DNA from: Actinomycetota bacterium
Lineage (GTDB): Bacteria > Actinomycetota > Acidimicrobiia > Acidimicrobiales > Ilumatobacteraceae
Reading direction: 5' to 3'
Assembly: GCA_009702045.1 (NCBI GenBank)
Contig: WLIV01000009.1
Location: 1 to 64,000 of the forward strand
Length of the DNA stretch: 64,000 bases
In this document: piece after piece, positions 16,304 through 24,927 of the stretch
How positions within the stretch are numbered: position 1 is the stretch's first letter
Layout of the letters: every line of letters begins with the position of its first letter
The notes under the pieces: generated by a model
Database searches by the model: none
Told to the model about the DNA's origin: nothing
The model's input: the letters and a program-made list of their open reading frames with translations, nothing else
Program-made: the position numbers and the translations under genes

Positions 16304-18519
16304 CGGGTGGATCCTTCCAGCACGGTGGGGGACACGGTGACGGGGATGCCGTTCAGCACGGCGTTGCCAGAGATCTCGTCGAGCAGGTCGCCCGGCGAGA
16401 GGTAGTTGTTGAGCACGCCGGCGTATTGGCGCGAGACCTCCATCTGCATACCGTCGTGGTCCTGGCTCCAGCCGTGGGGCAGGCTGACGACACCGGGAAG
16501 GATGTCATCAGTGACCTCGACGTGCACGTCGACCGAGCCAGTGTCGTTGGCCACAGTGGCGAGCGCGTCGTCGACGAGGCCCAAGCGTGCAGCATCTGTG
16601 GGGTGGATGTGCAGCGTGCAGCGCGGCTTGCCCTTCACCAGTGGAAGCAGGTTGTGCATCCATGAGTTCAGCGAGCGCGCATGGCGACGGCTGACGAGCA
16701 CGATCGGCGGTTGCTCGCGGGTGAGCAGCGTGCGCAGGCGGGGCAGGTCGGAGAGGATGAACTCGGGCGCGAGCTCGACCTTCCCCGAAGCGGTGGTCAG
16801 CATCTCGGGCAGCCGCGGAATCGCAGGTCCGAAGTCGAGTCCCTGCGGAGCATCGCGCACCTTGTCCATCGTGAGGCCGTCGGGGCGTTCTCCATAGTGG
16901 TCGCCCCACGGGCCGAGGCGGATCGCCCAGTCGATGATCCGTTCCGGGCCGGGTGTCGGCGAGGTCGCGAGGATCGGCTCCGGGTCCAGGCCCGCGTACG
17001 TGCACAGGTTGGCGAAGAACGCATCATCGAGTTCGGCGATGTCGATCTCGTCGTTGCGCATTCCGTTGACGAGCGCACCGAGGCGCAGCAGCACTTGCCA
17101 TTCGGGCACCCAATCGGTGGGTGATTCGAACAGCGGATCGTGGTGTTTGATACCGCTGCGCAGCGCGAAGATCCATGACCAGATATCGCTGTGTGGCTGC
17201 TCGAACGGTGACGTCGCCGGGAAGATCACGTCGGCGTGGCGTGTGGTCGCGTTGACGTACAAGTCGATGCTGATCATGCCCTCCAGCAGGGGCAGCGCGG
17301 CATCGAGCCGGCCCGAGTCGGGCGCACTGATCACCGGGTTGCAGCCCATCGTGATCAACCCCTTGATCTGCCCTTCACCTGGGGTGTCGATCTCCTCTGC
17401 CAAGCAGGCCGCGGGCACTTCGCCGATGACCTCGGGCGCACCACGCACACGGGTGTGGGTAGTGCCGACAGTGAATGGCCGCGACGGCAGGATGTCCATG
17501 AACGGCGCCACCGGGTTGGCGAACATCAGCGTGCCGGGCTCGTCGAAGTGGCCCGTGAGGATCGCCACTACATCGGTGAGCCACGATGCGAGCGTGCCGA
17601 ACTCCTGTGTGCACAGACCGATGCGGCCGTACACCGCGGCGGCGCGGGCCGCAGCGATGTCGTGTGCGATCCGGCGGGTGGTGGCTGCTGGCACGCCGGT
17701 GACTGCTGCCACTGATTCGGGCGTGAACTCGGCGCACACGTCGCGCACGGCTTCGACACCATTGACGTGGTCGGCGAGGCGGCCGAGGTGTACCAGGCCG
17801 TCGGCGAACAACACATTGCACACCGCCAGCAGGAACAGTGCGTCCGTGCCGGGCACGATCGGTACCCACTCGTCGGCGATCTTCGCGGTCCGTGTGCGGA
17901 CAGGATCGATCACCACAGTGCGGCCGCCGCGCTCGCGGATGCGCTCGATCTCACCGAGGACATCGGGGAACGCAAGAATGCTGCCCATCGACTCAGCCGG
18001 GTTGGCACCCATCACCAGGAAGTAATCAGTGCGCGCGATATCGGGGACGGCGATCTTCCACGCGTTGCCGTACATCAGGTTGCAGCTCACGTTCTTGGGC
18101 TGCTGGTCGACGGTGCTGCTGCCGTAGCGGGCGATCTTGGCCAGCCCGGAGAACGCCGCGAGATACCGGCTGAGTGAGGCGCTGCGACCGGCAGCGTTGC
18201 CGGTGCGGAGTGCCAACGAACCGCGACCGTGGCGGGCGATGATGCCGTGCAAGATCTCCTCGGCACGGGCGAAGGCATCGTCCCAGCTGGCCGGTTGCAG
18301 CACGCCGCTCGCGTCGCGCACCAGCGGGGTGCGCAGTCGGTCGGGGTCGTGGTGCAGGCGGCCGAGTGTTGCACCCTTCGGGCACAGGTGGCCCTTGCTC
18401 CAGACGTCGTCCTGATTGGCGCGGATGCGCGTGATCTGCCCTTCCTCCACTCGCACCTCGATCCCGCACATCGCCTCACACAGGTGGCAGGTGCGCAGAT
18501 GGTGTGTGGGCTCGGGCAT
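16300..18519 (-). CDS. Molybdopterin-dependent oxidoreductase (DMSO reductase superfamily)
   Basis: A 739-residue catalytic subunit. The N-terminal [4Fe-4S] site is Cys11-x2-Cys14-x3-Cys18-xn-Cys46 (C-H-L-C-E-A-M-C ... G-H-L-C-P-K-G). The central molybdopterin domains include V-M-G-A-N-P-A-E-S, V-I-D-P-V-R-T-R-T-A and M-G-C-N-P-V. The C-terminal domain has L-P-H-G-W-S and N-N-Y-L-S-P. No Tat signal or separate electron-transfer subunit is nearby, so it is likely cytoplasmic. The molybdenum ligand lies in the N-V-S-C-N-L-M-Y-G segment but cannot be assigned by eye. It overlaps both neighbours by one or four bases. Formate-dehydrogenase-like annotation would be misleading, as the context is a catabolic hydroxylation or reduction. 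Confidence 0.88.
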   Translation of the reverse strand: MPEPTHHLRTCHLCEAMCGIEVRVEEGQITRIRANQDDVWSKGHLCPKGATLGRLHHDPDRLRTPLVRDASGVLQPASWDDAFARAEEILHGIIARHGRGSLALRTGNAAGRSASLSRYLAAFSGLAKIARYGSSTVDQQPKNVSCNLMYGNAWKIAVPDIARTDYFLVMGANPAESMGSILAFPDVLGEIERIRERGGRTVVIDPVRTRTAKIADEWVPIVPGTDALFLLAVCNVLFADGLVHLGRLADHVNGVEAVRDVCAEFTPESVAAVTGVPAATTRRIAHDIAAARAAAVYGRIGLCTQEFGTLASWLTDVVAILTGHFDEPGTLMFANPVAPFMDILPSRPFTVGTTHTRVRGAPEVIGEVPAACLAEEIDTPGEGQIKGLITMGCNPVISAPDSGRLDAALPLLEGMISIDLYVNATTRHADVIFPATSPFEQPHSDIWSWIFALRSGIKHHDPLFESPTDWVPEWQVLLRLGALVNGMRNDEIDIAELDDAFFANLCTYAGLDPEPILATSPTPGPERIIDWAIRLGPWGDHYGERPDGLTMDKVRDAPQGLDFGPAIPRLPEMLTTASGKVELAPEFILSDLPRLRTLLTREQPPIVLVSRRHARSLNSWMHNLLPLVKGKPRCTLHIHPTDAARLGLVDDALATVANDTGSVDVHVEVTDDILPGVVSLPHGWSQDHDGMQMEVSRQYAGVLNNYLSPGDLLDEISGNAVLNGIPVTVSPTVLEGSTR

Positions 18520-19250
18520 CAGTGGCCCTCGTGGAAGTAGCGGATGTGCAATCCGTCGTCGCCCACCGAATAGAACTCGATGCTGTTGTTCACCTGTGGC
18601 TGGCCATCCACCTCGCGTTCATTGCCCACCCACACCGCCGCTTCGTTGCTCTCGGCGACCACGATCTGGCGGTAGCGCAGTTTCGTGGTGGCCTGATAGC
18701 CGTGCCACAACTGCTCGAGCATCGGCGTGCCGGGGTTCGGGGGTGTGCCGGGAGGGAACTCGACGTCGAAGCGGTCGCCGGTGAACGTGTCGTAGGCGGC
18801 GAAGAACTCGTCGCGCTCGCCCGCGTTCCAGTGGTCGTACTGGCGGGTGAGGAAGTCGCGGGTGGCGTCCGTCGCCGCGGTGGCCGGTGCCGCATCCGTG
18901 AAGTAACGGATCAGCATTTCGCCGTCGCGCACCACGTAACTGTGGATCGTGTGGTGGGTGTGCGTCTCGCCGTCGACGGGTGCATCCACCTTCTCGATCA
19001 CCGCGAACTCGCCGTTCGCCCCGAAGGCGATGACGGGGTAGGTCATGAACATCTTGCCCTGGTACCCGGCCCACAATTGGTCCATCACGGTCGGCCCGTC
19101 CTTGGGGGGTTGACCCACGGGAAACTCGATGCGGAACCCGTTCGGAGCGATCGCTCGATAGGTGGCGAGAAACCCCTCGTGGTCGCCCGTGTTCCACTGC
19201 TCGCCCTGCTGATGCATGAACGCGCGGATCTGGTCCGGATCGATACTCAT
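18519..19250 (-). CDS. Duplicated NTF2/SnoaL-like protein
   Basis: 243 residues made of two homologous halves. The first has W-N-T-G-D-H-E-G-F-L-A-T-Y and F-R-I-E-F-P-V-G-Q-P-P with M-D-Q-L-W-A-G-Y-Q-G. The second has W-N-A-G-E-R-D-E-F-F-A-A-Y and F-D-V-E-F-P-P-G-T-P-P with L-E-Q-L-W-H-G-Y-Q-A. Each is an NTF2-like cone, the fold of ketosteroid isomerase and SnoaL cyclases. Its stop shares one base with the molybdopterin gene start, so it is the first gene of that operon. An isomerase or substrate-binding role is inferred. ATG 19250 is chosen; further upstream codons run across the operator. Confidence 0.82.
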   Translation of the reverse strand: MSIDPDQIRAFMHQQGEQWNTGDHEGFLATYRAIAPNGFRIEFPVGQPPKDGPTVMDQLWAGYQGKMFMTYPVIAFGANGEFAVIEKVDAPVDGETHTHHTIHSYVVRDGEMLIRYFTDAAPATAATDATRDFLTRQYDHWNAGERDEFFAAYDTFTGDRFDVEFPPGTPPNPGTPMLEQLWHGYQATTKLRYRQIVVAESNEAAVWVGNEREVDGQPQVNNSIEFYSVGDDGLHIRYFHEGH

Positions 19251-19291
19251 GGTGCCCCCACTCGTTGCGCCCTCTGGCGTCGTCCCGAATC

Positions 19292-19305
19292 TTACACTCG
19301 TGTCA
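19292..19305. promoter_or_regulatory. TGAC-N6-GTCA-like operator, one mismatch
   Basis: TTACACTCGTGTCA differs at one base. It lies 41 nt before the minus-strand NTF2-like/molybdopterin operon and 83 nt before the plus-strand MFS gene. Confidence 0.45.
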
Positions 19306-19356
19306 CCTCCCGTCCACTCCCGTTGGCGCGGCTGGATGTATGCTGTCCGGACGGAT

Positions 19357-19372
19357 GTCATCATTGGATGAC
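19357..19372. promoter_or_regulatory. GTCATC-N4-GATGAC inverted repeat before MFS gene
   Basis: Perfect six-base arms around ATTG, directly before the Shine-Dalgarno of the MFS gene. The same GTCATC-N4-GATGAC spacing recurs at 41088. Candidate operator of a different class from TGAC-N6-GTCA. Confidence 0.4.
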
Positions 19373-19388
19373 TACGGGGAGGTCGTTC

Positions 19389-20900
19389 GTGAAAGCCGCA
19401 ACCGAGGCAACGGTCAGTCGAGGTCGGTTCACGAATTTGCCCTACCAGTGGAAGGCGATGTGGATCGTGTTATTGGGCACGTTCATGGTCGTGCTCGACA
19501 CCACCATCGTCAGCCTGGGGCTGAGATCGGTGGCCGACGATTTCCACGCCGATAAGAACATCGAGTGGGTTGTTACCTCCTACATCGTGGCCCTCGGTGT
19601 GGCGCAACTCGTCAGCGGGTGGTTGGGTGATCGCTTCGGTCGGGCGCGCGTGTACATCTATGCGCTCGCTGTGTTCACGCTCGGGTCGCTGGCATGCAGC
19701 GTCGCACCGGGGTTTGGATGGCTGATCGCAGCTCGTGCGCTGCAGGGCGCCGGAGGCGGCATCGTGGTGCCCATCGCGATGGCGATCATCTACGACTTGT
19801 TCGAACCCAGTGAGCGCGGCCGTGCGATCGGCTACTTCTCGATCGCTTTGATGGCGGCTCCTGCCATCGGCCCGGTGCTGGGTGGCACATTGGTGTCATC
19901 GATCGGTTGGCGTTGGTTGTTCTTGATCAACGTGCCCATTGGGCTCATGGCCGTTCCCGTCACTGCTCGACTCCTCCGCGAGTCGGCGCCCGTTGCTCGC
20001 CGCACGTTCGATCTGCTCGGCTTCGTCGTGGTGGCGATGGGGCTCGTCGCGTTGCTGGTGGGTCTGCAACAAGGTGGTTCGTGGGGCTGGAGTTCTGGCA
20101 GCGTTGTCGTGCTGCTCGTCGTCGGTGGCGGGCTGCTGACGTTGTTCGTGATCCGTGCGCTCAGTATCGAATCGCCGCTCGCCGAGATCCGCCTCTTCAC
20201 CAACCCTGTGTTCTCGCTCTCGCTGGTGGTGATGTCGCTGTCCACGCTGGCGCAGTATGCGCGCATCGTGTACATCCCGCTCGAACTCCAAGGGCTGCGC
20301 GATATTCCGGCGAGCACCGTCGGCTGGCTGATGATGCCGTCCGCAGTGGGGATGGCGATCACCCTGCCGCTGGGTGGCAAGCTGGCCGACAAGCTTGGCG
20401 CTCGCGTTCCGGTCACCGCCGGAATGGCCGTTGTTGCCGCGGCGTACTGGCAACTCTCGCACCTGTCCGTCGACACCTCGCTGTGGACGATCTCGATCTG
20501 GATCTTCCTCGGCGGCCTCGGTTCGGGTATCGGGATGACGGCGCCGAACGTCACCTCGATGAATGCAGTGAAGGCCACACAGGTGGGGCAGGCCACAGCA
20601 CTCAGCCAGGTGGCTCGGCAGATCACATTGGCGATGGGGTTGGCGGTGATGGCATCGGTGTTCTTCGGACTGATGCCGCCGCGCGCCGACACGTCGGCGG
20701 GAGCAGTAGGAACGGCGATGCACGCCTACAACTCGATGTTCGTGATTTCGTTCTGGATCCTCATCGGGATCATGGTGCTCGCGCAGTTCATGCCAGACCG
20801 GGCCAAAGCCACGGCGATGCAGGAACGGCTCGCGGCCGAGCGTGGTGCGCTTCGAGCAGGCGGGTATCTGGCAGAGTCTGCTGCGGTAATGGAGGCCTGA
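19389..20900 (+). CDS. MFS drug/metabolite exporter, DHA2 (EmrB/QacA) type
   Basis: 503 residues with about 14 predicted membrane helices. Family motifs: L-D-T-T-I-V near residue 30 (DHA2 signature in helix 1), G-D-R-F-G-R-A-R (motif A loop) and A-A-P-A-I-G-P-V-L-G-G (motif C, antiporter). It should export a hydrophobic compound using the proton gradient. GTG 19389 is preferred because GGGGAGG sits at the right distance; ATG 19368 lies in the inverted repeat and has no such site. It is followed 21 nt later by two short SDR genes, so it may export or protect against a pathway intermediate. Confidence 0.88.
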   Translation: MKAATEATVSRGRFTNLPYQWKAMWIVLLGTFMVVLDTTIVSLGLRSVADDFHADKNIEWVVTSYIVALGVAQLVSGWLGDRFGRARVYIYALAVFTLGSLACSVAPGFGWLIAARALQGAGGGIVVPIAMAIIYDLFEPSERGRAIGYFSIALMAAPAIGPVLGGTLVSSIGWRWLFLINVPIGLMAVPVTARLLRESAPVARRTFDLLGFVVVAMGLVALLVGLQQGGSWGWSSGSVVVLLVVGGGLLTLFVIRALSIESPLAEIRLFTNPVFSLSLVVMSLSTLAQYARIVYIPLELQGLRDIPASTVGWLMMPSAVGMAITLPLGGKLADKLGARVPVTAGMAVVAAAYWQLSHLSVDTSLWTISIWIFLGGLGSGIGMTAPNVTSMNAVKATQVGQATALSQVARQITLAMGLAVMASVFFGLMPPRADTSAGAVGTAMHAYNSMFVISFWILIGIMVLAQFMPDRAKATAMQERLAAERGALRAGGYLAESAAVMEA

Positions 20901-20921
20901 GGGCCGCACACAGGGGGATAC

Positions 20922-21491
20922 ATGGATCTGGGGCTGAACGGCCGGACGGCGCTCGTCGTCGGGCCAGACGACGACATCGCCGCGGCGTGCCGCAGCGTGC
21001 TTGCCGCGGAAGGGGCGCGCATCGCCACCTCGTTGGACGACGGAGCGATCGACATCGTGGTCGCCCACGCGACGCAGCGGCACGGTTCAGCGGTGATGGC
21101 GATCGAGTCGGCCGCCGAGTGGCATGCGGCGTGGGACGAAGTGGTGGCTGCACTCGACGTGTTCGGGCGTGCGCTGCCGGGGATGCGCCAGCGTGGATGG
21201 GGCCGGTTTGTGTGGGTCGGCACCGCCGGCTCGCGGTCGCTCGACGCCGAAGCACCTGGGCAACTCGATGAAGTGGGCGCCGTCACCTCGCTGGCCATGC
21301 GCGCCGCGCAGAAGGTGATCGCCTCCGAGGGTGGCCCCGAGGGGGTCGTCGCCAACTCGGTGCTGCGTGGTGGCGCGGCCACAGCCGACGATGTCGCCTC
21401 AGCCGTGGCCTACTTCTGCTCGCAGTGGTGTGGGTACATCACCGGGGCGTCGGTCGACGTCACCGGCGGCGTCGGCTCGGGGATGTTCTGA
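20922..21491 (+). CDS. Degenerate SDR-like protein, probably non-catalytic
   Basis: A 189-residue protein with the outline of a short-chain dehydrogenase but shortened by about 60 residues. The nucleotide loop T-G-x3-G-x-G is replaced by V-V-G-P-D-D-D-I-A. The Y-x3-K catalytic pair is absent from the corresponding helix (V-T-S-L-A-M-R-A-A-Q-K). The C-terminal dimerisation segment is kept (Y-I-T-G-A-S-V-D-V-T-G-G-V-G). Its stop overlaps the start of the next SDR by one base (TGATG). Best reading: a pseudo-enzyme subunit pairing with the SDR encoded immediately downstream. It is complete in frame, so not a simple pseudogene. Confidence 0.65.
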   Translation: MDLGLNGRTALVVGPDDDIAAACRSVLAAEGARIATSLDDGAIDIVVAHATQRHGSAVMAIESAAEWHAAWDEVVAALDVFGRALPGMRQRGWGRFVWVGTAGSRSLDAEAPGQLDEVGAVTSLAMRAAQKVIASEGGPEGVVANSVLRGGAATADDVASAVAYFCSQWCGYITGASVDVTGGVGSGMF

Positions 21492-22318
21492 TGGACCTCG
21501 AACTGCAGGGCAAGGTGGCCATCGTCTCCGGTGGCAGTAAGGGCATTGGCCGCGCGATCGCGACGATGTTGGCGGGTGAGGGTGCGCGCGTGATGATCGC
21601 CGCCCGGTCGCAGGGTCCGCTCGACGAAGCGGTGGAGGCACTGCGCGAGGTGGCGCCCGGGCGCGTCGCGGCCATTGCCGCGGACATGACGGATCCGGCT
21701 GGCGTGGCCGATGTCGTCGCCGCGACGCGGGCGACGTTCGGCCCGGTCAGCATCGCGGTCAGCAACGTCATCGGCCACGTGATCGACTCGAAGAAGGAAG
21801 GGGACGGCCCGGGTGCGGGCAACTTCGCCTCCATGCCGTCACCCGAGTACCGACGCGAGTTCCAGCATCTGTTCGTGTCGGCGTGGGCGTTGGCGCACGA
21901 GGTCATCCCCGACATGCAGGCGCAGGGATGGGGTCGCATCTGCAACATCGGCTCGGGTGTCGCCCGCGAGCCGGCCACGGAACTGCCGCATGTGTTGCCC
22001 AACGTCGTGCGACCGGCGGTGGCTGGCATGTACCGGATCATGGCTGCACGTCTGGCGGGCGACGGCATCACGGTGAACAACATCCTCACCGGCTCGATCC
22101 TCACCGAGCGCAACCTGTCGTACTGGGCGTGGCTGGCCGCGCAGACGGGGTCGACGTTCGAAGAAGTCACGGCGTCGTTCCACAACCGCATCCCCGTCCG
22201 CCGCCAGGGCGACCCGAAGGAGATGGCCGCGTTGGTGACGTTCCTGTGCTCACAGCAGGCGCGCCACATCACCGGTCAATCGATCCCCGTCGAGGGTGGC
22301 TCAAGCCGCCACCTCTGA
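21491..22318 (+). CDS. SDR family protein with atypical active site
   Basis: 275 residues with an intact nucleotide-binding loop (S-G-G-S-K-G-I-G-R-A). The usual Y-x3-K helix instead reads N-V-V-R-P-A-V-A-G, a known non-classical variant in which Asn and Arg stand in the Tyr and Lys region. The C-terminus has R-H-I-T-G-Q-S-I-P-V-E-G-G. Role uncertain: reductase with an altered mechanism or a partner of the degenerate SDR just upstream. Third gene of the MFS operon. A strong inverted repeat follows the stop. Confidence 0.78.
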   Translation: MDLELQGKVAIVSGGSKGIGRAIATMLAGEGARVMIAARSQGPLDEAVEALREVAPGRVAAIAADMTDPAGVADVVAATRATFGPVSIAVSNVIGHVIDSKKEGDGPGAGNFASMPSPEYRREFQHLFVSAWALAHEVIPDMQAQGWGRICNIGSGVAREPATELPHVLPNVVRPAVAGMYRIMAARLAGDGITVNNILTGSILTERNLSYWAWLAAQTGSTFEEVTASFHNRIPVRRQGDPKEMAALVTFLCSQQARHITGQSIPVEGGSSRHL

Positions 22319-22338
22319 CCCTCGCGCCCCACCCCACC

Positions 22339-22385
22339 GCGTTTGAAGGCGTAACCGCACGATGTGCGGTTACGCCTTCACACGC
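22339..22385. repeat. Repeat family A inverted repeat, copy 1
   Basis: A 47-bp hairpin-forming unit that begins GCGTTTGAAGGCGTAACCGC and returns as its near complement, ending in CACACGC. It lies between convergent SDR and thiolase genes. Near-identical units occur at 30172 and, more diverged, at 25855. It probably acts as a bidirectional terminator, but the sequence identity between copies suggests a dispersed element. Confidence 0.7.
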
Positions 22386-22403
22386 TGAGCGAGAGCGGCG
22401 CGG

Positions 22404-23552
22404 TCAGGACTTGGTGAGCAGCATTGCGCCGGCGAAGGGGCCGACGGCGTTGGCCCACACCGACACATCGGCGCCGGCCACCTGACGCTCGCCGCACTCG
22501 CCACGCAACTGCTTGACGGCTTCGATGCAGAAGTTGGCGCCGTGGCGGCGGCCGACGTTGATCGCACCGCCGTCAGTGTTGACCGGCAGCGAACCGCCGA
22601 GGCTGGTGTTGCCCTCGGCGACGAACGGACCGGCCTGTCCCTGCGGCACCAAGCCGAGCGCCTCGAGCCACTGGAAGGTGATGACACTGAAGCCGTCGTA
22701 GAGGTGCGCCGTGGAGACATCGGAGGGCTTGAGGTCGGTGCGTGCCCACAGTTCCTTCGAGGCCTTCACCGGCGCGGTGCGCACCATGTCGGGCAGTGCC
22801 TCGAAGTTCATGTCGTGGATGCTGCACAGCGAGGATGAGTCGACGAACACTGCTGGCTGACGCAGATCGCGAGCGCGCTCCTCGGTGGTGAAGATCACGG
22901 CCGAGCCCGAGTCGCAGGGGTAGTCGCAGTCGAGGATGCGCAGCGGCTTGGTGATGTACGGCGTGCTGAGGAACTGTTCCTCCGTCAGCGGTGTGCGCTG
23001 CAGCGCATTGTCGTTCAGCAGTGCCCAGTTGCGCTGGCTGACAGCGAACTTGGCGAAGTGCTCCTCCGTGCTGTCGCTCTCATGCAGGTAGCGGTTCATC
23101 AACAGCCCGGCCCATTGGGTGGGGCTGAAGTTGCCGTATGGGTACTGGAAAACGGTGTCCGACATGCTGGGTGCGCCGAGCATCGCCCCGCCGGCAGCGA
23201 GCTTGGCGCTGCTGGGTTGCTGCATCATGATGCGGAACGCCATCACACAGTCGGCGTGACCGGCAGCCACTGCCTGGGCGGCGTGGTACGCGGGGGCGAT
23301 GAACGCGGGGGAGACGCCCACGTTGAGTTCCCAGCGCAAGTCTTGGAAGCCCATCATGTAGCCGAAGTCGACGGCGTCGCCGCCCCAACTGCCGACACCA
23401 TCGATGTCCTTGGCGGTGAGACCCGCATCGGCCAGTGCCGCGTTGGCTGCCTGGGCTGCGTGGTGGCGTTCGGTGAGGCCCGTGTTGCGGCCGACGTTCG
23501 AGTAGCCGACGCCGACAATCGCGACGCGGCGGTTCTTGGTGGTGATGGCCAT
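22404..23552 (-). CDS. Lipid-transfer-protein-type thiolase (aldolase candidate)
   Basis: A 382-residue thiolase-superfamily protein of the SCP-x/Ltp type. It has D-C-D-Y-P-C-D-S-G-S-A, H-L-Y-D-G-F-S, and the conserved N-T-D-G-G-x3-G-R-R-H-G segment, but lacks the C-x-G-G-G terminus of true thiolases. In steroid degradation Ltp2-like proteins act with a DUF35 partner as retro-aldolases that release propionyl-CoA or acetyl-CoA. That partner is encoded directly upstream, with its stop overlapping this ATG by one base (23552). Start set there rather than at the longer frame. Aldolase function is inferred from family and pairing. Confidence 0.85.
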   Translation of the reverse strand: MAITTKNRRVAIVGVGYSNVGRNTGLTERHHAAQAANAALADAGLTAKDIDGVGSWGGDAVDFGYMMGFQDLRWELNVGVSPAFIAPAYHAAQAVAAGHADCVMAFRIMMQQPSSAKLAAGGAMLGAPSMSDTVFQYPYGNFSPTQWAGLLMNRYLHESDSTEEHFAKFAVSQRNWALLNDNALQRTPLTEEQFLSTPYITKPLRILDCDYPCDSGSAVIFTTEERARDLRQPAVFVDSSSLCSIHDMNFEALPDMVRTAPVKASKELWARTDLKPSDVSTAHLYDGFSVITFQWLEALGLVPQGQAGPFVAEGNTSLGGSLPVNTDGGAINVGRRHGANFCIEAVKQLRGECGERQVAGADVSVWANAVGPFAGAMLLTKS

Positions 23553-23983
23553 CACGCCACCGTCCCTTCCCGCGTAACGGGGCGGAAGACCGGGATCGTC
23601 TTGTCGCCGAATTCGGCCCACTCGACTTGCACCGGCATACCGAACTCCACGTCGGCTTCGGTGACGCCCACGAGATTCGACTGGAAGTGCAGGTGCGGTT
23701 GCTCGGCGAGTTCGATGACGGCGATCAGGTACGGCACCTTGTCGACGAAGTAGGGGTGGAACGCCTTGTACGTCTCGGTGAACGAGTACACGGTTCCCTT
23801 GCCGCTGACCGGCTCGGGCTTGACGTCCATCGACTGACAGTTCCGGCACACGGGCTTGGGAAGGTGGATCCAGGTGCCGCACGACTGGCAGCGCATGATG
23901 AGCAACTGGTGGGCCGCGGAGCCTTCCCAGAAGTACAGCGTGAACGGGTCCTCGATGATCGGCGGCGGTGCCGGCTGGCTCAT
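23552..23983 (-). CDS. Zn-ribbon/OB-fold (DUF35) partner protein
   Basis: 143 residues with a rubredoxin-like zinc ribbon (Cys32-x2-Cys35 and Cys46-x2-Cys49) followed by an OB-fold (Y-S-F-T-E-T-Y and P-Y-L-I-A-V-I-E-L). Such proteins bind acyl-CoA and form complexes with lipid-transfer-type thiolases, like the DUF35 domain of ChsH2 with Ltp2. AGGAG precedes the ATG. First gene of the pair; a divergent operator region to the hydratase lies upstream. Confidence 0.88.
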   Translation of the reverse strand: MSQPAPPPIIEDPFTLYFWEGSAAHQLLIMRCQSCGTWIHLPKPVCRNCQSMDVKPEPVSGKGTVYSFTETYKAFHPYFVDKVPYLIAVIELAEQPHLHFQSNLVGVTEADVEFGMPVQVEWAEFGDKTIPVFRPVTREGTVA

Positions 23984-24022
23984 GATGTCTCCTGGGTATG
24001 TGATGGGGCGGCGAACTATGGT

Positions 24023-24044
24023 GTGTCAGCTGACACAGGCGTCA
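24023..24044. promoter_or_regulatory. Overlapping operator palindromes
   Basis: GTGTCAGCTGACAC (24023-24036) is a perfect palindrome, and TGACACAGGCGTCA (24031-24044) is a TGAC-N6-GTCA site sharing its right half. It lies between the divergent DUF35/thiolase and hydratase units, 39 nt and 31 nt from their starts. Confidence 0.65.
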
Positions 24045-24075
24045 AGTGTGGCGCACAGAACCGTAGGGGAGCGAA

Positions 24076-24897
24076 GTGGACCAGCAACAGGACCTCGGCA
24101 AGATCCTCTACGAGGCGACAGGGTCGATCGCGCGCATCACGCTCAACTGGCCGGAAAAGGCCAACGGGCAGTCGTCCGAGACGGTGCACCAACTGGACGC
24201 GGCGCTCGACATCGCACAACACGACTACGACATCAAGGTGGTCATCCTGCGGGCCAACGGCAAGGGATTTTGCGCTGGGCACGTACTCGCCGGGCCAGAG
24301 ACCTACCCCGAGTTCGTCGCTTCGCAGGACGGCATCGGCTCGAACTGGATTGGCAGCCGCGACCTGTTCCTGTGGCCCACACTGCGCTTCTTCGAGTTTC
24401 CCAAGCCAATGATCTCCCAGGTGCACGGCTACTGCATCGGTGGCGGCACCTATTGGGCGTACCTCACCGACATCACGATCGCCAGCGACGACGCCTACTT
24501 CCAGATGCCACTGGTGCAGGGCCTCGGGTTCCCCGGTGGCGAAACGATGGTCGAGCCCTGGACGTTCATGAACCGTAAGCGCGCTGCCGAGTACCTCTAC
24601 ACCGCTCGCACGCTGACCGCCGACGAAGCATGTGAGTACGGACTGATTAACAAAGTGGTGCCACGAGACCAGTTAGAGGCCGAGGTGGAGGCAATGGCCG
24701 CTCACATCGCTCGCGCCCCACTGTCCACGCTGATGGGAACCAAGGCGCTGCTGATTCGGGCGTGGGAGCAGATGGGTATGCGCCAGCATCTGCAGATGTC
24801 AGCCGACGTAATGTCGATCATGGAGAAGACCTCCGACGCTCACGCGGCGCGCATGGCACTACTGCAGTCCGGCAAGAAGCCGCGCGACATCGCATAA
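24076..24897 (+). CDS. Enoyl-CoA hydratase/isomerase family protein
   Basis: A 273-residue crotonase. Oxyanion loops are F-C-A-G-H-V-L and V-H-G-Y-C-I-G-G-G-T. N-W-P-E-K-A-N replaces the usual N-R-P near the N-terminus. The A-D-E-A and G-L-I-N-K-V-V-P segment of the C-terminal helix bundle is present. The start is GTG 24076 after GGGGAGCGA. The probable partner reaction is by the hydroxyacyl-CoA-type SDR 30 nt downstream. Substrate unknown. Confidence 0.86.
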   Translation: MDQQQDLGKILYEATGSIARITLNWPEKANGQSSETVHQLDAALDIAQHDYDIKVVILRANGKGFCAGHVLAGPETYPEFVASQDGIGSNWIGSRDLFLWPTLRFFEFPKPMISQVHGYCIGGGTYWAYLTDITIASDDAYFQMPLVQGLGFPGGETMVEPWTFMNRKRAAEYLYTARTLTADEACEYGLINKVVPRDQLEAEVEAMAAHIARAPLSTLMGTKALLIRAWEQMGMRQHLQMSADVMSIMEKTSDAHAARMALLQSGKKPRDIA

Positions 24898-24927
24898 ACA
24901 ACGTTCGAATGAAACAGGGAGACACAT

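Noticed and set aside
16300-18519. Naming the molybdopterin enzyme as formate dehydrogenase
   Set aside because: Only the general DMSO-reductase superfamily motifs are visible. No selenocysteine codon, beta subunit or formate-specific context is present.
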